A DNA stretch of 64,000 bases from Bradyrhizobium sp. BTAi1 (GCF_000015165.1 NC_009485.1:1590001-1654000), one strand, 5' to 3'; positions 26,401 through 35,512 are shown, counted from the first letter of the stretch. Notes: generated by a model from the letters alone, not told the origin. Made by a program: numbers and translations.

Positions 26401-26778
26401 TCAGTCGGATATCTTGGAATCTCGGATATCTTGGAATCTGGCCACGACAGCGTCCCTGTTGAAAGGCTTCACGACGTACTCGTCGGATCCGGCATGCAGC
26501 GCATCCGAGATGTGATCGATATTGCTTTCGGTTGTGCAGATCACCACGATCGGCTGATCGCCGCCCGACAGACGAAGCAAGTTTCCGAACAATTCGCATC
26601 CGTCGGTGACCTGCGTGTCCCAGTCGAGCAACACAACGTCGGGAAGATCACTTTTGCGCGCCTCCACTGCCTTCTCCCCGTCCTTGGCTTCGATGATCCG
26701 GAATTCCAGTTCTTCTAGAATTCGCCGTGCGATCTTCCGCCCGACACTGGAGTCATCGACGACCATGCATGTCTTCAT
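26401..26778 (-). CDS. CheY-like response regulator
   Basis: A 125-residue single receiver domain from ATG 26778; the frame is open to 26844. The acidic pocket (VVDDSS), the phospho-acceptor Asp in VVLLDWDTQ, Thr in CTTE and Lys in VVKPF are all present. The usual residues after the acceptor are changed (WDTQVTDG in place of the common WNMPxMDG). The last residues are encoded within a 17-base tandem duplication, so the C-terminus has been altered. It probably belongs with cheR and the divergent receptor. Confidence 0.85.
   Translation of the reverse strand: MKTCMVVDDSSVGRKIARRILEELEFRIIEAKDGEKAVEARKSDLPDVVLLDWDTQVTDGCELFGNLLRLSGGDQPIVVICTTESNIDHISDALHAGSDEYVVKPFNRDAVVARFQDIRDSKISD
26405..26438. 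repeat. Exact 17-base tandem duplication in the cheY-like gene end
   Basis: TCGGATATCTTGGAATC occurs twice in direct succession (26405-26421 and 26422-26438). Since 17 is not a multiple of three, it changes the reading frame of the last few codons of the minus-strand cheY-like gene. Confidence 0.9.
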
Positions 26779-27202
26779 GAGTCTTCCCAAAGACGGCAGA
26801 CGGACTGCGCTGGAGCGAACCAATCTCAAACGCGTTCCACGCAACCGCTGCTCGGCGTTTACTCCGCGACAGTGCCGATACGTGTTCGGCGGCTTCTTTA
26901 GCCGAATACCCGCTGAGTATTCTCCCTCCCGTTAAGTTTCGGGTCCGCACAAATACGGTATGGAGTGACTGCTCGCCAACGGGTCGCATTTTCAAACAAC
27001 ACGGCAATACCGACGGTGCACCGAAGCATTCTTGGGATCTAGGCAAAAGCGAATTCCCAACGCAGTCGATGCACGCGGAAACCGAACGCGCCCTCCGTGT
27101 TCCTACGGTGCTCAACAGTTAAACAATCTAGAAGCATTCCAATCAGAATATCAGGAACCGGCTGATTCCATCGGTCACAAAATTCGTAAGCTAGGTCTGC
27201 AG
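26779..27202. other. Divergent promoter region between cheY-like and receptor genes
   Basis: A gap of about 420 bases serving divergent genes. The receptor frame is open upstream to 27032, but that part has no recognisable content. No FixK-type box or clear operator was identified. Confidence 0.4.
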
Positions 27203-29353
27203 ATGCGCACCAATCTTCCTGTGACGACCGTCGAATATCCGATCTCCGATGAAACCATCATCGTCTCCAAGACGGATCTGAAAGGGAAACTGACCTATTT
27301 CAACGCGGCGTTTGTCGCTGCGTCGGGCTTTACCGAGGCGGAGCTGATAGGGCAGCCACACAACATCGTCCGCCACCCCGACATGCCGCCGGAAGCGTTC
27401 GCTAATCTCTGGGAGACACTAAAGGGCGGCAATCCCTGGGTTGGCGCGGTGAAGAACCGCCGCAAGAACGGGGATTTCTATTGGGTTCTGGCTACCGCCT
27501 CGCCGGTGCGTGAGAACGGCCAGATCGTCGGCTATACCTCAATTCGAACCAGGCTTTCCGCCGACCAGCGTGAGGAGGCTGAAAAGGTCTACAAGCTGCT
27601 GCGCGACAGGAAGGCGCAGGACTACAGGATTAGCGCAGGTGTGATCCGGCGCCGGTCGGTCGTCGATCGGCTGTCGTTCTTCACCGGCACATTGAAGGCG
27701 CGCTTGACGATGCTCGTTTCCGTACTCGCTGTGTTCATGGTCGTTGCGGCGCTGACCGGCATCCTGTCGACGCGCGCCAGCAATATCCGAATGAAATCGA
27801 TTTACGAAGACCGAACGGTGCCGCTGTCTCAATTGCTTGAGATCAATGATCGCATGCTGCAAAACGCGACGCTGCAATACGAAGCAGCTGCCAACGGCCG
27901 TGCCGAGAGGCCGGTTGGCGACGTCGCGTCTAAGGTCAGCGCGAACATCGAACGAATTACCAAGGTCTGGGGTGACTATCTGACGACTTATTTCACGCCA
28001 GAGGAAAAAGCCCTTGCAGAAAGCTTCTCCTCGAAGCGCAAGAATTATGCGGACAACGCCGTTAAGCCTGCGCTTGCTCTGCTTGGCGAACGCAAGTTCG
28101 ACGAAGCCAATCTGCTGCTGGCGGGCAAGGCGGGCGAATTCTTTGCGGCCGCCAAGCAGGATCTCGACAAGCTCGTGGAGATCCAGGTCAAGGAAGCCCA
28201 GCGGGAGTACGATACGGCCATCCATGAATATATTGTCGCGATCGTGATAGCTTCCATCATTCTCCTGGTCGGCCTGTTGTTGGGTGGATGTATTGGAACG
28301 CAAACCATTCGCAGCGTGCTGCGGCCATTGAAAGTCCTGAACGAAACGATGCTCAATATAGCGATGGACAAGCTCGACAACCGCATTCCAGTCGAGCACG
28401 ACGACGAACTCGGCGAGGCGCTGCGCAACATGCAGAACGTCCAGGCCATCGTCCGGTTCAATGCCGCAGAGGTGAAGGCCGTCGAACAGCAGGCGGCCGC
28501 GCAACGCAAATTCGATATGGCGCGGCTCGCCAGCGAGTTCGAGGGGGCCGTCGGAAACATCATCGAGACCGTGTCCTCTGCCTCAAATGATCTGGAATCA
28601 TCAGCCTCCACGCTGTCTTCGACCGCAACTCGTTCCCAGCAGCTTGCGACCGCGGTGGCGGCCGCCTCCGAGGAAGCCTCGACCAACGTCCAATCGGTTG
28701 CTTCCGCCGCCGAAGAGCTGACCTCTTCCGTCCACGAGATCAGCCGTCAGGTTCAGGAGTCGGCCCGGATTGCCAGCGGGGCCGTCGAACAAGCCCGCAC
28801 GACGAATGAGCGGGTCAATGAATTGTCAAAAGCCGCTGCACGCATCGGTGACGTCGTTGAGCTGATCAACACCATTGCCGGACAAACCAATCTTCTCGCC
28901 TTGAATGCCACCATTGAGGCGGCCCGCGCCGGCGAGGCCGGACGAGGTTTTGCAGTGGTTGCGTCCGAGGTAAAGGCCCTCGCCGAGCAGACCGCCAAAG
29001 CCACTGGCGAAATCGGCCAGCAAGTATCCGGCATTCAGGCAGCAACCCAGGATTCGGTGATGGCGATCAAGGAGATCAGCTCGACGATCGAGCGCCTGTC
29101 GGAGATCTCTTCGGCGATCGCAGCGGCCGTGGAAGAGCAAGGCGCCGCCACTCAGGAGATTTCTCGAAACATCCAGCAGGCCTCACGGGGCACGGAGGAG
29201 GTCTCCTCGAATATCGTTGATGTTCAGCGCGGGGCCAGCGAAACCGGGGCCGCCTCATCTCATGTCCTGTCGGCTGCGCAGTCGCTGTCAAACGAGAGTA
29301 CCTATCTGAGAACGGAGGTAGGCAAGTTTCTCGACGTCGTGCGGGCGGCTTGA
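27203..29353 (+). CDS. PAS-containing methyl-accepting chemotaxis receptor (Aer-like)
   Basis: From ATG 27203 (AGG seven bases upstream) the product is 716 residues. Domains in order: an N-terminal PAS (residues about 10-125, with [18 protein letters not shown] and NIVRHPDMP typical of Aer-type PAS), a membrane segment (about 168-189), a helical middle region, a second membrane segment (about 345-367), HAMP, and the signalling domain with the hairpin tip [20 protein letters not shown]. The cytoplasmic PAS suggests sensing of redox or oxygen through a bound cofactor, as in Aer, but the cofactor is unknown. It is divergent from cheY-like and cheR. Confidence 0.9.
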   Translation: MRTNLPVTTVEYPISDETIIVSKTDLKGKLTYFNAAFVAASGFTEAELIGQPHNIVRHPDMPPEAFANLWETLKGGNPWVGAVKNRRKNGDFYWVLATASPVRENGQIVGYTSIRTRLSADQREEAEKVYKLLRDRKAQDYRISAGVIRRRSVVDRLSFFTGTLKARLTMLVSVLAVFMVVAALTGILSTRASNIRMKSIYEDRTVPLSQLLEINDRMLQNATLQYEAAANGRAERPVGDVASKVSANIERITKVWGDYLTTYFTPEEKALAESFSSKRKNYADNAVKPALALLGERKFDEANLLLAGKAGEFFAAAKQDLDKLVEIQVKEAQREYDTAIHEYIVAIVIASIILLVGLLLGGCIGTQTIRSVLRPLKVLNETMLNIAMDKLDNRIPVEHDDELGEALRNMQNVQAIVRFNAAEVKAVEQQAAAQRKFDMARLASEFEGAVGNIIETVSSASNDLESSASTLSSTATRSQQLATAVAAASEEASTNVQSVASAAEELTSSVHEISRQVQESARIASGAVEQARTTNERVNELSKAAARIGDVVELINTIAGQTNLLALNATIEAARAGEAGRGFAVVASEVKALAEQTAKATGEIGQQVSGIQAATQDSVMAIKEISSTIERLSEISSAIAAAVEEQGAATQEISRNIQQASRGTEEVSSNIVDVQRGASETGAASSHVLSAAQSLSNESTYLRTEVGKFLDVVRAA

Positions 29354-29708
29354 ATATCCTGCTCTCCAAGAGTCAAAGCAATTGTGCCGCATTGAATCGC
29401 GATCTGGTTCGGAGCGAATCATGCGGTTGAAGGCTTGTCCGTCTCAGGCAGAATGGTAGATCTCGATCGCTTTTCTGAGCTGAACGTTTGCGTCTGGCCG
29501 GCGTCGCGCCGAACGTTGTCAACAGCCGACGGCCCGACACGGAGGTGCTTGCAAGCGCTCTCGACTTCGCAGGATCTGCTCCGGCGCGCAGCCGCGCACG
29601 GACCTTGGGTGAAGCGATCCGCGCGGAAGACGGAGTTGCGGATGCGATTGCGACCCTCGAGCGTATAGTGGCAAGTTAATTTCAAGACGGCGCACGGTCA
29701 GAAGGCAC
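29354..29708. other. Region between receptor gene and IS debris
   Basis: No intact gene. A plus-strand frame at 29488-29679 ends in a stretch (SRARTLGEAIRAEDGVADAIATLE) that resembles the end of UDP-glycosyltransferases of the MGT type, so it may be a remnant. This is weak evidence. Confidence 0.25.
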
Positions 29709-29820
29709 GCGCGTGCTTATGCCGACGGTGGCGCCTGGCTTGCGCCACCGACACCCCGCGCTCCCCGACCAACTTGACCGCTTCGACCTTGAACTCGCGA
29801 CTGAACTTCCGTCTCTTCAT
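29709..29820 (-). pseudogene. IS3-type transposase orfA remnant
   Basis: Read from 29820 on the minus strand this gives MKRRKFSREFKVEAVKLVGE, then RGVSVAQA, the opening of an IS3-family OrfA helix-turn-helix protein. The sequence then loses similarity and no downstream orfB is present. It is not the same element as the IS3 copy at 30170, whose OrfA begins differently. Confidence 0.65.
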
Positions 29821-29866
29821 CGCCCACCTCCGGCTCAATGAAACACCTAACCCAACAAGGGAGGTC

Positions 29867-29883
29867 CCCCGGCTCTGCCGGGG
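29867..29883. repeat. Hairpin at left end of an IS200/IS605-like element
   Basis: CCCCGGC-TCT-GCCGGGG forms a 7-bp stem about 90 bases upstream of the tnpA fragment. Y1-transposase elements of the IS200/IS605 family carry such subterminal hairpins as transposase recognition structures. Confidence 0.6.
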
Positions 29884-29972
29884 AGGCAGCAGAAGTTTGA
29901 CATTTCCTTCAGTTGCCCATCGTCGAAACTCTCGACTCGTGAGCCTCCACGCACACGAAAGGGAATTTCGCG

Positions 29973-30215
29973 ATGGACGATTTAGAGAGCCTAAGTCACA
30001 GCAAATGGGAGTGCAAATACCATGTTGTTTTCATTCCCAAGTACCGCAGGAAGGTGCTGTACGGCGAGCTGAGGCGGCATCTCGGGGATGTTTTCCGCAG
30101 GTTGGCGTTGCAGAAGGAGTGCAGGGTCGAGGAGGGGCATTTGATGCCCGATCATGTTCATATGATGCTTGAAGTGGACCCCAGATTTGGGACCAGAAGC
30201 ATAGTTGGAATCTAG
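29973..30215 (+). pseudogene. IS200/IS605-family transposase TnpA, truncated
   Basis: The frame gives SKWECKYHVVFIPKYRRKV and HLMPDHVHMML, including the HxH (HVH) metal-binding motif of Y1 transposases. After about 65 residues it runs into the end of the neighbouring IS3 element (junction near 30169/30170), and the last 12 codons come from that element. The catalytic Tyr region is missing, and the rest of the gene is not found on the other side of the IS3 copy. Confidence 0.85.
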
Positions 30216-30243
30216 CCGTTCCGTTTGGTAAACGGAGCGGACG

Positions 30244-30534
30244 ATGACGAAGAAGACGAGACGGAAGATCGACGCGGCGCTGAAGGCGAAGATCGCCCTG
30301 GAAGCGCTGCGTGAACAGGTGAGCGTGGCAGATCTGGCGCAGCGCTACGAGGTGCACCCCAACCAGATTTACGCTTGGAAGAAGCAGCTGTTGGACCAGG
30401 CGGCCAGGGCTTTTGACGCCGGTGCTGGAGAGGTCGCGGAAGCTGGTCGCGACCGTGAGATCGAGAAGCTGCATGCCAAGATCGGCCAGTTGATCGTGGA
30501 GCGGGATTTTTTAGCGAAGAGGTCCGGAAGATGA
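30244..30534 (+). CDS. IS3-family transposase OrfA
   Basis: A 96-residue protein with a helix-turn-helix ([20 protein letters not shown], then QIYAWKKQL) and a leucine-rich C-terminal part ([18 protein letters not shown]). OrfA binds the terminal repeats. Its end overlaps the orfB start (ATGA), and the zero-frame codons GAT TTT TTA form a slippery site that would let a -1 shift make an OrfAB fusion. Confidence 0.9.
   Translation: MTKKTRRKIDAALKAKIALEALREQVSVADLAQRYEVHPNQIYAWKKQLLDQAARAFDAGAGEVAEAGRDREIEKLHAKIGQLIVERDFLAKRSGR
30507..30513 (+). promoter_or_regulatory. Putative -1 frameshift heptamer of the IS3 element
   Basis: T TTT TTA in the orfA zero frame (GAT TTT TTA) fits the X XXY YYZ slippery pattern. 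Slipping back one base continues as AGC GAA GAG GTC CGG AAG ATG, open into orfB, so a fused OrfAB transposase would result. IS3 elements commonly use this mechanism, usually with an A-rich site. Confidence 0.6.
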
Positions 30535-31250
30535 GCATCCCGGACCGCAGGGCGAAGCTCGACCGCGCCCATGGCGTGCTGTCGATCCGCCGCCAGTGCC
30601 GGCTGCTCGGGCTGTCGCGCTCGAGCGTTTATCGGACGCCGCTGCCGGCCAACGATGATGATCTGGCGCTGATGCGCCGGATCGATGAGTTGTTCACCGC
30701 CCGGCCGTTCCTGGGCTCGCGGCGGATGGCTTGGCTGATCAGCGAGGATGGCGTCAGGATCAACCGCAAGCGGGTGCAGCGGCTGATGCGCAAGATGGGG
30801 ATCGAGGCGTTGGGGCCGAAGCCGCGCACCAGCAAGCCCGCGCCGGGTCATCGGATTTATCCCTATCTGCTGCGCGCCATGACCATCGACCGGCCGAACC
30901 AGGTCTGGGCCACCGACATCACCTACATTCCGATGGGGCGCGGCTTCCTCTACCTGGTGGCCGTGATCGACTGGGCCAGCCGCGCCGTGCTGAGCTGGCG
31001 CCTGTCCAATACGATGGACGTGTCGTTCTGCGTCGACGCCCTGGAGGAGGCGCTGTCGCGGTTCGGCAAGCCGCAAATCTTCAACACCGATCAGGGCAGC
31101 CAGTTCACCAGCGCGGCCTTCACCAGCGTGCTGGAAGCCGCCGGCATCCAAATCTCGATGGACGGCCGCGGCCGCTGGATGGACAACGTGTTCATCGAGC
31201 GGCTGTGGCGCAGCCTCAAGCACGAGGACGTGTATCTCAAATTCAACTAA
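30531..31250 (+). CDS. IS3-family transposase OrfB, C-terminally truncated
   Basis: 239 residues with an HTH_21 region ([15 protein letters not shown]) and an rve integrase core: D in ATDITY, D in NTDQGSQF and E in [12 protein letters not shown], the DDE triad. Family members normally continue for some 40 residues after HEDVYLK with a conserved block on the pattern YNxxRPH; here it ends at KFN directly before the terminal repeat. The catalytic residues remain, but activity is doubtful. Confidence 0.88.
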   Translation: MSIPDRRAKLDRAHGVLSIRRQCRLLGLSRSSVYRTPLPANDDDLALMRRIDELFTARPFLGSRRMAWLISEDGVRINRKRVQRLMRKMGIEALGPKPRTSKPAPGHRIYPYLLRAMTIDRPNQVWATDITYIPMGRGFLYLVAVIDWASRAVLSWRLSNTMDVSFCVDALEEALSRFGKPQIFNTDQGSQFTSAAFTSVLEAAGIQISMDGRGRWMDNVFIERLWRSLKHEDVYLKFN

Positions 31251-31528
31251 GAAAGCGGCATCAGTGGTCCTGCTCCTGGGGTCCACTTCAGATTATACCC
31301 TACTGCATGGCGCCTTAACCTCCAATCTCCCAGGCCGGGCACCGCCTTCCAAGTGGGCCTCCTGTTTGAGACTCCCAGGGCGGGGTTGCTCGTTTTCCTA
31401 CGAGCATTGTGATCAGCGTCATCATGAAGGTTTTGTGGCAAGAAGCACAATTTCGCAGATGTGAGCATTCCCAACTTTCCGTGGGAGTAGTCTGTGCCGG
31501 CGGGGGCGACAAACGGAGGAAACACACC

Positions 31529-31741
31529 ATGTCCAAGAAAGCAGCTGAGCACCACAAACAGTCGGCAGAACACCATACGCATGCCGCCCGCCACCACGGC
31601 GAAGCCGCTAAGCATCATGAAAGTGGAGCGCACGAAAAAGCGGCGCATCATGCACATACCGCAAGGGGGCACGCGCTTCACGCCAGGCATCACTCTGACG
31701 AAGCTGCCAAGCTTCACATGGAGGAACACGGCAAAAAGTAG
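31529..31741 (+). CDS. Histidine-rich small protein
   Basis: A 70-residue protein from ATG 31529 with a good SD (CGGAGGA). More than a fifth of residues are His, arranged in repeats with Ala and Glu (AEHHKQSAEHHTHAARHHGE and similar), probably one long amphipathic helix. No signal peptide. Metal or nucleotide binding, or a stress role, are possible from composition alone; I recall similar unannotated proteins in Burkholderia and Bradyrhizobium. A strong terminator follows 25 bases after the stop. Confidence 0.75.
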   Translation: MSKKAAEHHKQSAEHHTHAARHHGEAAKHHESGAHEKAAHHAHTARGHALHARHHSDEAAKLHMEEHGKK

Positions 31742-31766
31742 TTTCTCCCCGTTCAACGGTGAATTT

Positions 31767-31797
31767 GAGGCCGCTTCAGTTGGCGGCCTCTTGTTTT
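31767..31797 (+). terminator. Rho-independent terminator after the His-rich gene
   Basis: GAGGCCGC (31767-31774) pairs perfectly with GCGGCCTC (31783-31790) around an 8-base loop, followed by TTGTTTT. It directly follows the His-rich gene. Confidence 0.85.
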
Positions 31798-32118
31798 ACT
31801 CAGCAATACCGATCATCGGATGATCCTGTCTTCGCTGCCTTTTTGCGTGGCTCCGCTGCGCGATGTTCGCGAACATCACTGGCAAACGGCGGCGGCCCGT
31901 CCGTAGCATCTCCGTCGTGGTCGCCACTCAGGCCGGTCGTGCATTGTCCGGCGTCGAGGAGCGTTCGAAGCGAGCAGCCGTCCGGCAGCAGCGCGACGAT
32001 CCGAGCTCTCTTCTAGACGAACGCCTTCGTAGTTTTACGGACCGGCCTTTTACATTACATTGGGTTACGTCGGCTTGCTTATGATGGTCCCCGCGAATCA
32101 ATCTGGGGGAATTCTTTT
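31798..32118. other. Region without recognisable gene
   Basis: About 320 bases between the terminator and a small open frame. Short overlapping frames exist on the plus strand but none has an SD or familiar content. Confidence 0.35.
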
Positions 32119-32286
32119 ATGCCGTACACCCAAACATCAGCAACCGCGCCGCAAGGTGTTCGAGTCTTCAGTGATGACGAGTGCGTTCGGAGGCTTGCCC
32201 TGCTCATTGAGGACGCGGACAATAAGAACCTTGATGAGATCGTCACGCTGATCGCGCGTTTGGCGGTTCCCATAGAGCAGTGTTGA
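32119..32286 (+). CDS. Small hypothetical protein (55 residues)
   Basis: ATG 32119 is preceded by GGGGGA at a suitable distance. The product, beginning MPYTQTSATAPQGVRVFSDD, is acidic and helical in its second half (RLALLIEDADNKNLDEIVTL). No family recognised. Codon use looks like the neighbours, with G/C at many third positions, which favours a real gene. Confidence 0.42.
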   Translation: MPYTQTSATAPQGVRVFSDDECVRRLALLIEDADNKNLDEIVTLIARLAVPIEQC

Positions 32287-32592
32287 CACATAGGAGGTCG
32301 CTCACCCCCGCGCTGAGGGCACCTCGGATTCGCCAAGCTGCCCCGGCCGCACCCACCCAGCCCAGAGCGGCGACCCCGCGTCTTGCGAAACGTCGCGCCA
32401 TTCAGAACAGAACTGCGAACTCGTATGTTATTGAAATAGTATTCTGATTTTCGGCGCGGCGCATATATCGGTCCGGGCGGCAGAAAGCCAATGGCTGCCA
32501 TTTTGCTGCTGCCGCGAATAGGGAGGGATCGGCGCACAACTTGAGCAGAACGAAGGACGCAAGGTCCCCGCTCTGGCGAATCCGCCTGCCTT
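32287..32592. other. Region without recognisable gene
   Basis: About 305 bases. A minus-strand frame (32402-32665) overlaps the next small gene and shows nothing familiar. The part around 32410-32450 is AT-rich. Confidence 0.3.
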
Positions 32593-32805
32593 TTACCTCG
32601 AAGCCCTTCGTATTATCTGCGCGATCGCCGATACGAGAGCGGCAAGTGCCGCGACCGCAGCCCACCGCGATTGCAGAGTCAGATCGCAGCCGACCGATTC
32701 ACCGTTTGCTGCAAAGAGCCCCAAGTTCAGGGCGACGCGCAGCGCAAGGGCGCTTGCGGCGAACGCCGAAATGAACGCGGTCCAGGAGGCGGCACGCTTG
32801 CCCAT
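32593..32805 (-). CDS. Small membrane protein, unknown
   Basis: From ATG 32805, with GAGGAG upstream, the product has 70 residues and two hydrophobic stretches (WTAFISAFAASALALRVALN and WAAVAALAALVSAIAQII) joined by a short polar loop. A two-span membrane hairpin is likely. No family recognised. It lies divergent from nothing nearby and 160 bases from the end of the Omp25-like gene. Confidence 0.5.
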   Translation of the reverse strand: MGKRAASWTAFISAFAASALALRVALNLGLFAANGESVGCDLTLQSRWAAVAALAALVSAIAQIIRRASR

Positions 32806-32964
32806 CGCGCTCCTCAAAGCAGCGCCACGGAGCGTGCAAGCCATATTGCAGCCTTCGTACGTCGCGGCTGGGTCACGTCAAATCCTCGGGTGCAGTCGAA
32901 CATGGCTCGCCGAGCGTTGATTTTTCGCTCGGCATCGAAGACGCGAAGCTGCAGGCTGGTCCGA

Positions 32965-33756
32965 TCAGTATTTTGCGACGATAGGCCCGCCAAATCGATA
33001 GTTCACGCGCACCGTGGCCATATCGACTCCCTCTCGAACGTTATCGACGCGGGTCTGCATTCCGATCGGCGCAACAGCCGCGTTGAGCGAGGTGAACGAA
33101 ATGCTCCGGCTGGGTATGAAGAGGTGATCGTACTCGATACCAACCGACCAATTCGGCGCAAAGCCGATTTCAATACCCGTTCCGATCGTTCCGCCCCAGC
33201 GTGTTCCAGAGGCCCTGTCGTTCAGGACGCTCGTTCCGGTTATCAGGCCATCATACTTGTCGTTCGTGATGGCCGCGCCCCCTTTGATGTACCAAAGTAC
33301 GTTCTGCCATGCCGCGCCGGCCTGCCCAGTGAATAAGCCGATGGCATCGGTAATGGTTCGGTTCGTCAGCGTAGGGTCGAGTTGGCTGATATTCGATCCC
33401 CGCAGATTGGCCCAGTCGCCCTGCGCCTCGACACCCAGCACCGCGAACGCACTCTGCCAGCGATATCCGGCTTGGCCGCCGGCAATTGCGCCCGACGTGC
33501 TGTGACATCCCTCGGAAATAGCTGGGCTGTTCAAGACACCGAAGCTGAAGGCATCATCCCAGCAGGCGTGGGCTTTACCGCCGCCGACGTTGACTCCGAC
33601 ATAGAAGCCGCTCCAGTCGTAATTGGGCTCGAACACCGGCTTCGGCCGGCTGTAATTGTAGTACACCCGTTCCGTCTGGTCGGCGCCGAACGAAGGACTC
33701 GCGACAAGGCCGGCCGCCAGGAGCCCTGCTGCGCCGATCAATACTCGTTTGGTCAT
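32965..33756 (-). CDS. Omp25/RopB-like outer-membrane beta-barrel protein
   Basis: From ATG 33756 (GGAGAAACC upstream) the product is 263 residues. A signal peptide ends near SFGA-DQ (residue about 25). The mature protein shows the family signature YDWSGFYVGVNVGGG and ends in the barrel terminus VRVNYRFGGP. Eight-stranded barrels of this type are abundant in rhizobia and stabilise the outer membrane. It follows the NodT-type gene on the same strand with a 31-base gap, so the two may be cotranscribed. A pair of Cys residues (ACWDD, EGCHS) may form a disulfide. Confidence 0.85.
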   Translation of the reverse strand: MTKRVLIGAAGLLAAGLVASPSFGADQTERVYYNYSRPKPVFEPNYDWSGFYVGVNVGGGKAHACWDDAFSFGVLNSPAISEGCHSTSGAIAGGQAGYRWQSAFAVLGVEAQGDWANLRGSNISQLDPTLTNRTITDAIGLFTGQAGAAWQNVLWYIKGGAAITNDKYDGLITGTSVLNDRASGTRWGGTIGTGIEIGFAPNWSVGIEYDHLFIPSRSISFTSLNAAVAPIGMQTRVDNVREGVDMATVRVNYRFGGPIVAKY

Positions 33757-33787
33757 TGCGGTTTCTCCGAACTCAATCCGGGATGGC

Positions 33788-35368
33788 TCATGACTTGGTG
33801 GTGTCTTTGGGCATTTCGGGGTTGGGTATTTCGGCTTTCGGCATTTCAGCCTTGGGCAGCTGGACCGCGTCAAACACGCAGGCGCGCCAGTCGGTGGTGG
33901 GGCAGTTGGTTGGCCAGCCGCCGCCCAGCGCCATAAACAAGGCTGCGACATCCGAAAGTCGTGTGGCTTCCGCCTGAACTCGCGCAATCACGGCGGAGAG
34001 ATACGCTTGCTGGGCCGTTAATACCGTTGCCTGATTGACCAGACCTAGGACAAGCTGCTTTCTGATCAGATCGAGGCTTTTCTTTGTGGCCATTTCCGAC
34101 TTGATAGCGGCCTGCACCGCCGGTGTGTCCTGCTGGAGGCTGCGCAGAGCGTCTGCGACGTTCTGGAACGCCGTGATGACGGTCTGGCGATACAGCGCAT
34201 CGGCCTGGTCAAGCGCGGCCTCGGCCGACTTCTGCTTGTGGTACAGCGTAAACCCATCGAAGATCGGGCCGGTGACACTCGCAGCCAACACGTAAAATCC
34301 TGTGCCTGGGGTAAAGCTCTGGGCGAAGTTGTAGCCGGTCGATCCGCCATTCGCGGACAACGGGAAGCTAGGCAGACGGGCGGCGATCGCAACCCCGACC
34401 TGTGCGCTTGCCGCATGCATTGCCGCTTCCGCGGCCCTGACGTCTGGCCGCTGGCGCACAAGCGTGCTCGGCAAGCTCACCGGCAGGTTTCTCGGCAATG
34501 CGATGTGTTTCAGATCGAACTTCTGGAGAACCTCGTCGGCGGAAAACTGGCCGGCAAGTGCCGTCAACAGGTCTCGTTGTACCGCGAGTTGCTTCCTTAG
34601 GGGCAGCAGGGTCTGCTCCACCTGAGCGAGCGCCGCCTCCTGTGTCAGCACGTCGGTCTGCGCAGCCTGGCCGGCATTGAATTGCTTCTTCAGGAGCTCG
34701 AGTATCTCGCGCACAACCTTTATGACCTGCTCGATTCCCTCGATCTGGCCGCGCAGCGAAGCCTCCTGAATGGCTGCAGTGACGACGTTGGCGGTAAGCG
34801 CCAGGTGGGCGGCCTCGAGCTGGAAGTGGGCCTGCTCGGTCAGCGCATCCAGGTTTTCCACGGCCCGGATGTTAGCGCCCCAGACATCCGGCAGGAAGCT
34901 AACGGTCACCTGATGGGTCACCAGCGAGTATCGAGTCTGCGGCACCGAATCGAGAGGGACTCCGAAAACGGTTCCGGCGTTCGTCAGGAGGGTTTGTGAG
35001 GGGCCAGAACTGCCGCTGATCTGCGGGAAGAACAAGCCGCGCTGGGCAAGTGCGTTGTAGTTCGCTACCCGGATCGCCGCTTCCGAGGCCTGCAGCGTCG
35101 GACTGTGGTCGACAGCAAGCCTAATCAGGTCGTTGAGCGGCTGCGAGCGAAACGCCGCCCACCAACGGGTCGGAATATCGCCCCCTTCGATGAATCGCTG
35201 GCCGGCGATCCCTGGCGACTCCGGGCTGGAGTGGGGCGAGGACAGCAGCTCGGGTGTATAGCGCGCGACATCCGGCGTCGGCGGCGACGAGAACTTCGGT
35301 CCAACCGCGCAGCTCGACAGTAGCAGCGCCGCGCAGGATGCCGCGAACACCGAACGATACCTAAGCAT
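33788..35368 (-). CDS. NodT-type RND efflux outer-membrane lipoprotein
   Basis: 526 residues from ATG 35368; ATG 35383 is an alternative and the frame is open to 35419. A lipobox LLLSSC lies near the start, followed by two outer-membrane efflux (TolC-like) repeats, with VRQRPDVRAAEAAMHAASAQVGVA and GPIFDGFTL as typical marks. It forms the outer-membrane exit duct of a tripartite pump. The C-terminal 30 residues are an unusual repeat (PKAEMPKAEIPNPEMPK). It is divergent from the membrane-fusion and pump genes across a 216-base promoter region, which indicates one functional unit. Confidence 0.92.
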   Translation of the reverse strand: MLRYRSVFAASCAALLLSSCAVGPKFSSPPTPDVARYTPELLSSPHSSPESPGIAGQRFIEGGDIPTRWWAAFRSQPLNDLIRLAVDHSPTLQASEAAIRVANYNALAQRGLFFPQISGSSGPSQTLLTNAGTVFGVPLDSVPQTRYSLVTHQVTVSFLPDVWGANIRAVENLDALTEQAHFQLEAAHLALTANVVTAAIQEASLRGQIEGIEQVIKVVREILELLKKQFNAGQAAQTDVLTQEAALAQVEQTLLPLRKQLAVQRDLLTALAGQFSADEVLQKFDLKHIALPRNLPVSLPSTLVRQRPDVRAAEAAMHAASAQVGVAIAARLPSFPLSANGGSTGYNFAQSFTPGTGFYVLAASVTGPIFDGFTLYHKQKSAEAALDQADALYRQTVITAFQNVADALRSLQQDTPAVQAAIKSEMATKKSLDLIRKQLVLGLVNQATVLTAQQAYLSAVIARVQAEATRLSDVAALFMALGGGWPTNCPTTDWRACVFDAVQLPKAEMPKAEIPNPEMPKDTTKS

Positions 35369-35471
35369 TCCAACCCCGATCATTTCCGAACAGCGAAGGG
35401 CTTTTGGTCCCGGTCCCATCGCCTGAGGTAAACGATCTCTGAACGCTAGAGCACTTGGCCTCGCCGGGAAC

Positions 35472-35512
35472 TGTGATTTGTCACGGCAATTCCTCGGGGT
35501 TTGTCACAGTGA
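35472..35512. promoter_or_regulatory. Dyads in the divergent efflux promoter region
   Basis: TGTGATTTGTCACG at 35472-35485 is a nearly perfect TGTGA-N4-TCACA dyad; a second element, TTGTCACAGTGA, is at 35501-35512. The phrase TTTGTCAC occurs in both, 24 bases apart. They lie between the divergent NodT-type and membrane-fusion genes and resemble Crp/Fnr-superfamily half-sites. A similar dyad lies before the histidine kinase at 41916. Confidence 0.45.

Larger units (their letters stand above)
30170..31290 (+). mobile_element. IS3-family insertion sequence, 3' part shortened
   Basis: The ends TGAAGTGGACCCCAG (from 30170) and CTGGGGTCCACTTCA (to 31290) are perfect 15-base inverted repeats with the TG...CA termini of the IS3 family; weaker match continues inward. 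The element is 1121 bases and carries orfA and orfB in the standard overlapping arrangement. orfB ends early, so an internal deletion near the right end is likely. No target-site duplication is visible (left flank GATGCT, right flank GATTAT). Confidence 0.87.

Noticed and set aside
29488..29679. Possible glycosyltransferase C-terminal fragment
   Set aside because: Only a short helical stretch is similar, with no upstream donor-binding motif. It is noted in the region entry but not called as a gene.
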